From Nostoc flagelliforme FACHB-838 (GTDB lineage: Bacteria; Cyanobacteriota; Cyanobacteriia; Cyanobacteriales; Nostocaceae), in assembly GCF_014698065.1 (NCBI RefSeq), contig NZ_JACJSI010000017.1:46012-110011 (forward strand): a stretch of 64,000 bases of DNA, read 5' to 3'. Within the stretch, counting starts at the first letter, position 1; each line of letters opens with the position of its first letter. Positions 17,211-24,550 of this stretch are shown in pieces. The translations under genes and the position numbers were made by a program. The notes below the pieces were generated by a model. The model saw only the letters and a program-made list of their open reading frames with translations, ran no database searches and had not been told where the DNA came from.

Positions 17211-17813
17211 TTAAAAACAAAAACGAAAGTTATCAAGGGTGAATTGACCATCAAAAGCACAGAAGGTAACGCTGTAGATGTCATTCACATTTATAGATAA
17301 TAAGGTATTGGGAGAAATTGCCGAATCTGAGTTGGCAAGATTAGAGCCTGGTAGTGCAGTTTGAGCAAGCAGTTGCCGATCGCGATCATAAGCCGAAAGC
17401 ACTAGCCGTTGCGAACTAGTGACAAAGGCGCTAACCGAATTAACCGGATGCAAGAAAGTAGCTTCTAAAAATCCGCTTTTGGGCGCTCCCATCAAAACTG
17501 TTAGCCCTGAATAGGCTGGAAATGCTGGATTTGATGGCTGTATTGCTAGAGAATTGTGAAAAATTACTCCCCAGCGTTCATACTGGCGCTCTACTGGTTC
17601 AAAACACTTTAAGTCTTCTAAGTCTAAACAAATACAAGTAGGTGCAGTCACTCTGGCAGCTTCAATAGCTGGCTCTACCTGACCCCGCCAAGCTGAAGCT
17701 GTAATTTCATGTTGTATATTAAGCTTGTCAAACGCAAATTTAGCGTCTTCAATCGTTGATAGTTTATTTGATTGAAGAGTGGCCTGCTTTACCATGACAT
17801 CCCGCCTTATCAT
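17211..17813 (-). CDS. Hypothetical protein with a jelly-roll-like C-terminal domain
   Basis: A 200-residue protein without signal peptide. The N-terminal third is helical; from about residue 70 the sequence is beta-rich (WGVIFHNSLAIQPSN, VSAFVTSSQRLVLSAYDR, SINVNDIYSVTFCAFD, FTLDNFRF). This resembles the lectin/jelly-roll domains seen in PEP-CTERM-type secreted proteins, where a final I-x-x-V-x-F...F-x-x-DN-F strand pair recurs, but no sorting motif is present. ATG at 17795 (MVKQATLQ) has an AAGGCGGGA upstream and may be the real start. Function not recognised. Confidence 0.7.
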   Translation of the reverse strand: MIRRDVMVKQATLQSNKLSTIEDAKFAFDKLNIQHEITASAWRGQVEPAIEAARVTAPTCICLDLEDLKCFEPVERQYERWGVIFHNSLAIQPSNPAFPAYSGLTVLMGAPKSGFLEATFLHPVNSVSAFVTSSQRLVLSAYDRDRQLLAQTALPGSNLANSDSAISPNTLLSINVNDIYSVTFCAFDGQFTLDNFRFCF

Positions 17814-18205
17814 TACTTAAATAATAAAATTTTATTTATACGAAAAACACTGTTTTTCTACATACTACAAGTAGAATTAATAGCTTATTAAAATGGGTAT
17901 TTTAACTATTTTTGACCCTTAAAATTATTGATGATTTTTCTGATAGATTACCATAAAAATTTATGCTGTATTCATCCTAGAGTGCTACTCGCTACTATGA
18001 TAAACCCTTATAAAATAGTAATTTCAACCTTAAGTTACTTTTTATGATGAAAAAAAATCACCAAATCTTTACAAGTAATCCAAGCATTTTACATCTACTT
18101 AATCTGACGGTAGTGAGAAGTCTGATAATGATTGGTTCGCTGATAATAACAATGAGTAGGAAGTTGGAACTAAACACGTAAACACAAAAGTAATAAAAAA
18201 TACTT
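17814..18205. other. A/T-rich divergent intergenic region
   Basis: 392 bases between the hypothetical gene and the hydrolase-fold gene. The sequence is very A/T-rich with no hairpin or repeat family that I can support. It must contain both promoters. Confidence 0.4.
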
Positions 18206-19102
18206 ATGCTTCAACCACTAGGATTTGAACAACGCTCCATAAATAGTTCACTAGGTAGGATAGTATACTATACTGCCACTGGGACACCTTGGCAGGATGA
18301 TTTGACAACTAAAGATGATCGGGAAACTTTGGTGTTTCTACATGGCTTTGGTGGCGGGTCTTCTGCTTATGAGTGGTCGAAAGTTTATCCGGCTTTTGCC
18401 GCTGAATATCGGGTGATTGCGCCAGATTTGATCGGTTGGGGTAGGTCTGAGCATCCAGCACGGAGTTATAATATTGAGGATTATTTAACCAGTATTCGGG
18501 AGTTTTTCGAGCAAACTTGTACCGGGCCAGTAACTGCGATCGCTTCTTCTTTAACCGCAGCATTTACAATTCGGGTAGCAGCAGATCACCCTGATTTATT
18601 CAAGTCTTTAATTCTTACCACCCCCGCCGGACTTTCCGACTTTGGCGAAGACTACTCACGTAGTTTTTTTGCCCAGTTAGTTAGCGTTCCCATCGTTGAT
18701 CGTTTACTTTACAGCACTGGAGTTGCTACTAGCGGTGGTATTCGCGGCTTCTTAGAACAACGGCAATTTGCTAAATCCAATCGAGTGTACGAGGAAATTG
18801 TAGATGCTTATCTACAATCCGCCCAACAACCAAATGCTGAATATGCAGCACTGTCCTTTGTACGTGGAGATTTATGCTTTGATTTATCCCTTTACATTCA
18901 AGAGTTGACCACTCCCACTGCCATTATTTGGGGACAAAAGTCAGAATTTACAGGGCCCTCAATTGGTCGCCGCCTTGCCGAAATCAATCCCCAAGCAATC
19001 CAATTTTTTCAACAGTTGGAAGATGTCGGGTTAACACCACAGTTGGAATTGCCAGCAGTGACAATTGGATTAATTCGCAAATTTTTGCCTTTGCTTAATT
19101 AA
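18206..19102 (+). CDS. Alpha/beta-hydrolase-fold protein with a degenerate catalytic triad
   Basis: A 298-residue alpha/beta-hydrolase fold. The oxyanion-hole loop FLHGFGGGSSAYEW and PDLIGWGRSEHP are clear. The nucleophile elbow reads A-S-S-L-T (residues 113-117) instead of G-x-S-x-G; Ser115 is in the nucleophile place. The acid-loop segment is WGQKSEFTG, where WGxKD is usual, and the region that normally holds the catalytic His reads EDVGLTPQLELP, with Leu276 at the GH position. The protein may therefore be non-hydrolytic or use other residues. It stands alone with its own upstream region and is followed by a MITE-like palindrome. Confidence 0.85.
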   Translation: MLQPLGFEQRSINSSLGRIVYYTATGTPWQDDLTTKDDRETLVFLHGFGGGSSAYEWSKVYPAFAAEYRVIAPDLIGWGRSEHPARSYNIEDYLTSIREFFEQTCTGPVTAIASSLTAAFTIRVAADHPDLFKSLILTTPAGLSDFGEDYSRSFFAQLVSVPIVDRLLYSTGVATSGGIRGFLEQRQFAKSNRVYEEIVDAYLQSAQQPNAEYAALSFVRGDLCFDLSLYIQELTTPTAIIWGQKSEFTGPSIGRRLAEINPQAIQFFQQLEDVGLTPQLELPAVTIGLIRKFLPLLN

Positions 19103-19135
19103 TATGAGCAAAACTGCCACTGTGGTTCTGGGGGA

Positions 19136-19246
19136 CTATATAGCAATCCTGAATAATTCGTGAAAAATAAGATAACCGACAACTTTTACGAAGTTGTCGG
19201 TGATCTACGGTTGGCAATTCTCACGAATCAAATAGGATTGTGATAG
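19136..19246. mobile_element. MITE-like element with imperfect terminal repeats and central hairpin
   Basis: The ends CTATATAGCAATCCTGAAT and the complement of ATAGGATTGTGATAG form imperfect inverted repeats, continued inward by TTCGTGAAAA against TTCTCACGAA. A perfect 11-bp hairpin (19175-19185 with 19191-19201) lies at the centre. It is non-coding and sits between convergent genes, where the hairpin could also terminate transcripts. Confidence 0.6.
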
Positions 19247-19273
19247 AAAAAATTATCAACAAAAGTCAGAATA

Positions 19274-19810
19274 CTATTTATCTTTCAATCTGATATCAAT
19301 GACAGTTGCATTGAAGTTATAGTTAAAGCCTTCTAACTCAAATGGCATCCCAATTTTTACTTTACTGCTACCTAGAACTGGCCCGCTTTCAGTGCTTTTG
19401 GCTTTGCCATCTAAAGTTATAAGCAAATCTGTACTAAAATTATTGGTTTTTGGATCTGGTAATTCTTTAACAGTGCCGTCTGGTTGGAAAACATTGACTG
19501 TTCTAGGTAGCAGTTGGACAGATTTAATTTCAATCGGCCCCCCGTATGGTTGATTGCGGATAATCACCTTAGTTTCCCCGCCTTTTTTTAAGCCGTTGTT
19601 AAATAATTGCTCAGGATCGCGTACATTCAAACCACGAACTACTAAGTCTACTTCTATGGGTACTATTTTATCACCGATTTGGGCTAGACCCAAGCTAGAT
19701 AAGAAGGTAGACAAGATGACAAATATAACTAGCAGAGTTACTAGCGCAGCACCTAAATCTAGAAGGTTGATTTTGCCGAACAAACGACCTTTTGAATCTA
19801 AAACAGCCAT
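19274..19810 (-). CDS. DUF4330 domain-containing membrane protein
   Basis: A 178-residue protein matching the cyanobacterial DUF4330 pattern. A short cytosolic N-terminus MAVLDSKGRLFGKINLLDLG is followed by one membrane segment (AALVTLLVIFVILSTFL), then a beta-rich extracytoplasmic domain (PIEVDLVVRGLNVRDPE, VIIRNQPYGGPIEIKSVQLLP, DLLITLDGKA, KIGMPFELEGFNYNFNATVIDI). The function of the family is not known. It is divergent from the M48 peptidase gene. Confidence 0.85.
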   Translation of the reverse strand: MAVLDSKGRLFGKINLLDLGAALVTLLVIFVILSTFLSSLGLAQIGDKIVPIEVDLVVRGLNVRDPEQLFNNGLKKGGETKVIIRNQPYGGPIEIKSVQLLPRTVNVFQPDGTVKELPDPKTNNFSTDLLITLDGKAKSTESGPVLGSSKVKIGMPFELEGFNYNFNATVIDIRLKDK

Positions 19811-20202
19811 AAAAAATTTTCCGAGGTAATAGCGAAGTAATTGATTGTAGGAAGAAGGTTTTCAATGGGAACGGCAATTTCCCTTATTTGGTAATAACTC
19901 AAAGCATCCGGGAGTTGTGGTTATGCGACAGTGTATCACGAGTTAGTAAGTTCTAAGGTACGGCCGCTAACCCTCAAACTTTCACCTGTTAAGACTGACG
20001 CACCTAGAAAGTAAAATTTAGTGTTTAAGCCTATCTTTAGAGGGAACCACTAGCCCCCCACAGTTCGGTAGATTGGCGTCAGGATTATGTGTATAACACT
20101 CCTTTGGGCTGGAGTTAAGAATGCAACTTAGAATACTCTAAATCCGTCTCATAGTTTATCCCATTATTTTATGTTCTCCCAAAATAATCTTCAAAGCGTA
20201 TT
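19811..20202. other. Divergent intergenic region
   Basis: 392 bases between DUF4330 and the M48 peptidase gene. No gene, hairpin or repeat family is evident apart from ordinary A/T-rich sequence near the two starts. Confidence 0.4.
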
Positions 20203-21066
20203 ATGTTCAACTGGAAAGGTTTTGTTACAAATTACCGTATGTGGCGGCGTCGCTGGTTTTATCCTCTAATTTCGGTTGTAGTCGCGCTGAGTCTTTGCCT
20301 GAGTACACCCTTGCCTGGAAGAACTTTAGACTTCTTGCCTCTTATATTGCAGGGAGTCCAGGTACTTCAGCTTTCTAATATATCCGATCGCCAGGAAACT
20401 GATATTGGCAAGCAGATTAATCAGGAAATACTGGGAAGTAAAATCCGACTTTACCGGAATTCTGAGGTTAATAGCTATGTAGAACAAATCGGTCGGCGTT
20501 TAGCAGCTAATAGCGATCGCCCCAATCTTCCCTTTACCTTCCAAGTAGTTGAAGATGATGCTATTAATGCTTTTGCTACTTTAGGAGGTTATGTATATGT
20601 CCACACGGGTTTGCTGAAAACTGCCGACAATGAAGCGGAACTAGCAAGTGTCATCGCTCATGAAATTGGTCACATTGGCGGTAAACACTTGGTTAAACAG
20701 ATGCGGCAAAGAGCGATCGCTAGTGGTTTAGCAACAGCAACAGGTTTAGATCGCAATACGGCTGTGGGCATTGGTGTAGAACTTGCCTTGAATCGTCCTC
20801 GCAGTCGTCAAGATGAGTTTGATGCCGATCAAAGAGGGTTAAGAACTTTGACACGCGCTGGTTATGCCCAGTCTGGAATGGTTTCTTTTATGCAAAAGCT
20901 GCTGAAAAAAGGTGGTTCTACTCCAACATTTTTGAGTACGCACCCTGGAACTAGCGATCGCATTGATGCCCTCAGACGCGCAATTAAATCTCAACCTAGT
21001 AATGGAAAATATGGTTTAGATAATGCTAGTTATAGAGCTAATATTCGACCATTAGCCAAGTCTTGA
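20203..21066 (+). CDS. M48-family metalloprotease, exported
   Basis: A 287-residue zinc peptidase of the M48 (BepA/LoiP/Oma1-like) type. A basic N-terminus (MWRRRWFYPLISVVVALSLCLSTPLPG) forms a signal peptide or anchor. The zinc motif HEIGHIGGKH, the preceding GGYVYVHTGLL and the third-ligand region RQDEFDADQRGLRTLTRAGY are intact, as is the FLSTHPGTSDRID ending. Relatives perform quality control of outer-membrane or thylakoid/periplasmic proteins. Met13 is a possible alternative start. Confidence 0.92.
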   Translation: MFNWKGFVTNYRMWRRRWFYPLISVVVALSLCLSTPLPGRTLDFLPLILQGVQVLQLSNISDRQETDIGKQINQEILGSKIRLYRNSEVNSYVEQIGRRLAANSDRPNLPFTFQVVEDDAINAFATLGGYVYVHTGLLKTADNEAELASVIAHEIGHIGGKHLVKQMRQRAIASGLATATGLDRNTAVGIGVELALNRPRSRQDEFDADQRGLRTLTRAGYAQSGMVSFMQKLLKKGGSTPTFLSTHPGTSDRIDALRRAIKSQPSNGKYGLDNASYRANIRPLAKS

Positions 21067-21122
21067 GGATATTGACTATAGTTCTCTCCTGGTCTCCTAG
21101 TCCCTCTCATCTCAAATATTGC

Positions 21123-21878
21123 TCAATTCCTATTGCGACGATCAAGCTTGATTTTGGCTGGATCAATGGTAATTACAACCTCTTCTAAAGGCAGGGTACG
21201 GATATAGTTTTTAAAGATATTAACTTGATAAACCAAGTTATTTGTGACATCGAGTCCAGTCAACCATCCACTCCGGGGATGATAAGCACCAGTATCTATG
21301 TCTAGCCATCCCTGTCCCCGTGCTAGTTTTCCAGGAGAAACACCCGGCAGGGTAAAGGTAATAGTATGACCGATGATAATTTGCTTATCTGGAAAGTAGG
21401 GTTTTTCAATGCTGTGAAATTCCTCTCGTATCCAGCACAGTTGGTCAGCAGTTTGTTCTGCCACCAATCTGGAAGGGTCAACACCAGCATGAGTTAACCA
21501 AATATCCCCCAAGTCAAGGTATGTAGGCAAATTTTTTAACCAATCCAGATGGTCATCAGGAATTGGAGCCTCTTGGTAACTAGCCACTGTAGCTTGCCCT
21601 CCACCATACAGCCATGCTTGCATCGTCGAAGAAGAAGTCCTTTCATTGGTCAGAATGTTTAATAACATCTGCTCATGATTTCCCAGCAAACACGGGTAGT
21701 TATTTCGCTTGACAAAATTAACTACTTGTGCACTATGAGGCCCGCGATCGATTAAGTCTCCCAGAAAATAAACTTGATCCTCTGACGTGGGGGCGATCGC
21801 CTCCAACAATGTCATTAAACCTTCGTAGTGTCCATGCACATCCCCAATTACAATTCGTCTGGGGCTAGTTTCGCTCAT
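21123..21878 (-). CDS. PPP-type serine/threonine phosphatase (metallophosphoesterase)
   Basis: A 251-residue calcineurin-like phosphoesterase of the bacterial PPP group. It has GDVHGHYEGL, GDLIDRGPHS and GNHEQM for the dinuclear metal site, then LTHAGVDPS and IIGHTIT for the later ligands. Similar proteins are protein phosphatases (PrpA/PrpB, lambda type) or Ap4A hydrolases; the length and motifs favour the protein phosphatase group. It is convergent with the M48 peptidase gene and probably monocistronic. Confidence 0.9.
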   Translation of the reverse strand: MSETSPRRIVIGDVHGHYEGLMTLLEAIAPTSEDQVYFLGDLIDRGPHSAQVVNFVKRNNYPCLLGNHEQMLLNILTNERTSSSTMQAWLYGGGQATVASYQEAPIPDDHLDWLKNLPTYLDLGDIWLTHAGVDPSRLVAEQTADQLCWIREEFHSIEKPYFPDKQIIIGHTITFTLPGVSPGKLARGQGWLDIDTGAYHPRSGWLTGLDVTNNLVYQVNIFKNYIRTLPLEEVVITIDPAKIKLDRRNRN

Positions 21879-22147
21879 TGTCTCTTAGCTGCAATAGTTT
21901 GGCTAATACTTCTGCTACAGTTTAAGCTGTCTGCGTTCCGCAATAGAAGGTAAAAATACTGGATAATGTTTATCTTAATTTAATTGTTGTATAAGTAATA
22001 AACTTAACTTATCAAATATATACAAGAGCAGTTGTTTTTCACATATCACTTATAATAACGATGGCATAAGACCAGCTTTTTTTGCTAATTTAAAATATCT
22101 AGCTAAGAATTTAGGCTCTTGCCATATCAATCACTTTCAACTTCACA

Positions 22148-22432
22148 ATGTCTAAAGATTTTTCTACTGAAATTAGTTCGCGCATCTGCAAACACATGAA
22201 TGATGATCATGCTGATGCTGTAACTCTTTACGTTAAAGCTTTTGGCGGTGTAACAGATGCGAGCGCAGCCGAAATGCTGTCAATTGATGCACAGGGTATG
22301 AATTTAACAGCGCAAGTGAATGGGGAAGTTGTACCAGTTCGCATTCAGTTTGATCATGTTTTAGCAGATGCGGAAGATGCTCATCAAACTTTGATTGCGA
22401 TGGTGAAGCAGGCGCGGATAAAGGCTAAGTAA
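22148..22432 (+). CDS. DUF2470 domain-containing protein
   Basis: A 94-residue stand-alone DUF2470 domain (ICKHMNDDHADAVTLYVKAFGG, MLSIDAQGMNLTAQ, VRIQFDHVLADAEDAHQTLIAMVKQAR). In larger proteins this domain is attached to heme-degrading or FMN-binding split-barrel modules (HugZ-type), so a role around heme or tetrapyrrole handling is plausible. The HMNDDH motif is intact. The gene is preceded by an A/T-rich region and followed at once by a 28-bp palindrome. Confidence 0.88.
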   Translation: MSKDFSTEISSRICKHMNDDHADAVTLYVKAFGGVTDASAAEMLSIDAQGMNLTAQVNGEVVPVRIQFDHVLADAEDAHQTLIAMVKQARIKAK

Positions 22433-22466
22433 CTTACAGAGATTTTAAATTGAATAGACCATACAC

Positions 22467-22494
22467 GTAGGGGCACAATATATTGTGCCCCTAC
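22467..22494. repeat. 28-bp perfect palindrome, GTAGGGG...CCCCTAC family
   Basis: Bases 22467-22480 and 22481-22494 are perfect reverse complements (GTAGGGGCACAATA and its complement). Related palindromes occur at 28237, 30545, 46394, 62157 and 62219, so this is a dispersed family. It may also end the DUF2470 transcript. Confidence 0.85.
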
Positions 22495-22539
22495 AATAAT
22501 TTTTATTCCACGCATTTGAATATTGCTGTAATCTCTACG

Positions 22540-22846
22540 GAGGAAATTCGGTTTGTTGATTTATTTTCAGGAATAGGGGGAATTAGATTAGCCTTTGAAC
22601 AGACGGCTCATTCTTTAAATATAGAAAGTGAATGCGTTTTAAGCAGCGAAATTAATACAGATGGTCAATTAGTTTATGAAAAAAACTTTGGTCATACAGC
22701 TTTAGGTGATATTCGATTAATTGATAAACTACCAGAACATGAATTTTTACTAGTGAGTATTAATTTAGTCAAAGCTGTGGCTCAGGAAGCGATCATGAAA
22801 GCCTTCTATTTTACTCAACAAATATACTCAAATTACAGTAAAGCCT
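22540..22846 (+). pseudogene. Remnant of a C5 cytosine DNA methyltransferase
   Basis: The translated frame begins without any ATG and shows motif I FVDLFSGIGGIRLAFEQ, then VYEKNFGHTALGDIR, all typical of C5 methyltransferases. Where motif IV (GFPCQPFS, with the catalytic Cys) should follow, the sequence reads LLVSINLVKAVAQEAIM, keeping only an echo of the SKAG-x-QEAMKGF that follows the motif. The frame then stops after about 100 residues, whereas the family usually has over 300. The upstream open frame reaches into the palindromic repeat. This is a decayed 5' fragment with no expected activity. Confidence 0.8.
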
Positions 22847-22936
22847 AGACATATAGTGCCTTGCAGTCAGACATCGCTTTAGTCTATTTCTTTAGCCGTA
22901 GAAATTAAACGGAAAAATATTTTTGACAGATTAATA

Positions 22937-23731
22937 TCAATTTTCTGCCTGCAACAACCAAAAGCCGCTATAAGTCATCCCAGAATCATCGGGTTGAACT
23001 AACAAAAAATGCAATCCTCGGCAATGCTTTTTGCCTTGTTCAAATGTTTGGCCTGCTGTTGTAACTTCTGGATCTTCAAAAGTGGCAACAATCCATCTAT
23101 CCACTAAACCAGCTTCTAATATTAAGCCATCCGGTGCGCCAGAAATGTAGTTTAATGCCACAGAACGGGCTTGTTGCAACCACCGTGCTAGGCGCATCGA
23201 TTGCCGTCCACCATAAATTACTACACCAGGAACAGGGACTGTTGATGCTAAACCTAAATTGATCGGTTTGAGATGTTCTGGGATGTGCAAAATGGGAATG
23301 GGGCGATCGCTAAATGTCGTTTCTACATCACTAGCAGCTAAACTTGCAAAACGCCATTGTTCTCCCCAGAGGTTTTCTGGCAATGGTGCTGGGGGTGGTT
23401 TATCCAGTGTTGAGGGATATTGCTTTTCTTGTAACCACTGCTTTAACGCCAAAGTATGGCGGGTAGGCTCGACATTTATACTTAAATTACGTCCAGCCGC
23501 TTCAATTAAACTTAGTGACTGCGGACGAAATACCTGGATTACATCTGGCAATTTTTCACCAGCAGCTAGCTCAAGTTGAGTAGCAACCCAATTAGAATTT
23601 GCTGCTGACTGGAGACAGGTAGCTTCATACTTAAAGCTACGAGTTGCATCACAAATCAACAAATCCCATAAAACTTGTCCAGATGCATCTTGTGAGGGAC
23701 GACGATAAAAATCAACCTGCCAAATTTTCAT
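22937..23731 (-). CDS. Tab2/Atab2 family RNA-binding protein
   Basis: A 264-residue Tab2-family protein. The plant and algal members bind the psaB leader RNA and activate translation of photosystem I subunits; cyanobacterial homologs are universal but less studied. The family start IWQVDFYRRPSQD, the central NLWGEQWRFASL with PIPILHIPEHLKP, and the C-terminal signature GLHFLLVQPDDSGMTYSGFWLL are clear. Full length. The gene is followed on its own strand by the methyltransferase remnant and is convergent with it. Confidence 0.92.
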   Translation of the reverse strand: MKIWQVDFYRRPSQDASGQVLWDLLICDATRSFKYEATCLQSAANSNWVATQLELAAGEKLPDVIQVFRPQSLSLIEAAGRNLSINVEPTRHTLALKQWLQEKQYPSTLDKPPPAPLPENLWGEQWRFASLAASDVETTFSDRPIPILHIPEHLKPINLGLASTVPVPGVVIYGGRQSMRLARWLQQARSVALNYISGAPDGLILEAGLVDRWIVATFEDPEVTTAGQTFEQGKKHCRGLHFLLVQPDDSGMTYSGFWLLQAEN

Positions 23732-23789
23732 AGTGTGGGGAGTGGGGAGAAATCAATTCAAAATTCAAAATTCAAAATTGTACTCTTAC

Positions 23790-23872
23790 AGGGAAGCAAG
23801 CTACGTGCAGCGTCTCGTAGAGAAGAAAAAAACTGGAGGTGATGTAGCTTTAGCTTCCCGTAGCGTGGGAGA
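23790..23872. repeat. Dispersed GCAAGCTACG-type repeat with inverted ends
   Basis: The motif GGAAGCAAGCTACGTGCAGC and following TCTCGTAGAG recur with few changes at 56949-56982. A partly inverted copy (GCTTCCCGTAGCGTGGGA, about 23851-23868) closes the segment. It is a common type of Nostoc interspersed repeat. Confidence 0.65.
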
Positions 23873-23904
23873 TGGGGGAAAGTTAAAACTGAAAGTTTCA
23901 AGCT

Positions 23905-24159
23905 CAGAGGTTCAACTTCCGAGTTCAAAGGGTTAACATTCAAGCTCAAAGGTTCAACTTCCGAGTTCAAAGGCTTAACATTCATGCTCAGAGGCTCAAC
24001 TTCCGAGTTCAAAAGCTCAACGTTCATGTTCAGAAGCTCAACTTCCGAGTTCAAAGGCTCAACGTTCATGTTCAGAAGCTCACCTTCCGAGTTCAAAGGC
24101 TCAACGTTCATGCTCAGAGGCTCAACTTCCGAGTTCAAAGGCTCAACGTTCATGCTCAT
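23905..24159. repeat. 42-bp minisatellite, about six copies
   Basis: About six tandem copies of a 42-bp unit, each made of two related 21-bp halves (one with CTTCCGAGTTC, the other with CGTTCATGCTC). Because 42 is divisible by three, several frames on both strands stay open by chance; the translated product is the simple repeat VEPLNSEVEPLSMN. I treat it as non-coding. It lies between Tab2 and the YciI-like gene. Confidence 0.8.
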
Positions 24160-24180
24160 CTCCCCATACCCAACACCAAT

Positions 24181-24450
24181 TTAGAAAGCCTGAATCCATT
24201 CTTTGACAGAATATTCAGTCCAGATGCCATTTTTCCAGTAGGGGTCATTTTCAATCAGCTGGCGCACAGTAGCTTCGTCTTCAGCTTCGTAAATCCCAAA
24301 AACTTTTGTGACATCTTTGGTGGGGCCTATAGTAATTAGCACACCGGATTCTTTCTGTTTTGCTAATCCGTCTAAATGAGCTTGACGGTGGGGGACACGT
24401 TTTTCAAGAACGTCTTCGCAGTAAGTTCCCGAAAGAATATATTTAGGCAT
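24181..24450 (-). CDS. YciI-like family protein
   Basis: An 89-residue ferredoxin-like-fold protein of the YciI/YCII family (MPKYILSGTYCEDVLEKRVPHRQAHLDGL, GVLITIGPTKD, IYEAEDEATVRQLIENDPYWKNG). The His-Asp type active-site pair proposed for the family is represented by HRQAH and the ENDPY segment. No reaction is established for most members. It follows pheT in the same direction but a hairpin separates them. Confidence 0.9.
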   Translation of the reverse strand: MPKYILSGTYCEDVLEKRVPHRQAHLDGLAKQKESGVLITIGPTKDVTKVFGIYEAEDEATVRQLIENDPYWKNGIWTEYSVKEWIQAF

Positions 24451-24481
24451 GGTTAATCAATTAAAAATTTAAAATCTTAGT

Positions 24482-24531
24482 TTACAGGGTACAGGGTACA
24501 GGGGATAGTTTTTCTTTGCTGTACCCTGTAA
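24482..24531 (-). terminator. Hairpin after pheT
   Basis: A perfect 13-bp stem (TTACAGGGTACAG at 24482-24494 with its complement at 24519-24531) lies 20 bases past the pheT stop on the minus strand. The left arm also contains a tandem CAGGGTA repeat. Confidence 0.6.
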
Positions 24532-24550
24532 CCTTTCCCCTTCTTTACTC

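Noticed and set aside
23758..24159. 133-codon minus-strand frame with VEPLNSE repeats
   Set aside because: It is produced by the 42-bp minisatellite, whose length is a multiple of three; frames on the opposite strand are open too.
23905..24159. Possible CRISPR array
   Set aside because: The units are tandem without unique spacers, so it is a minisatellite.
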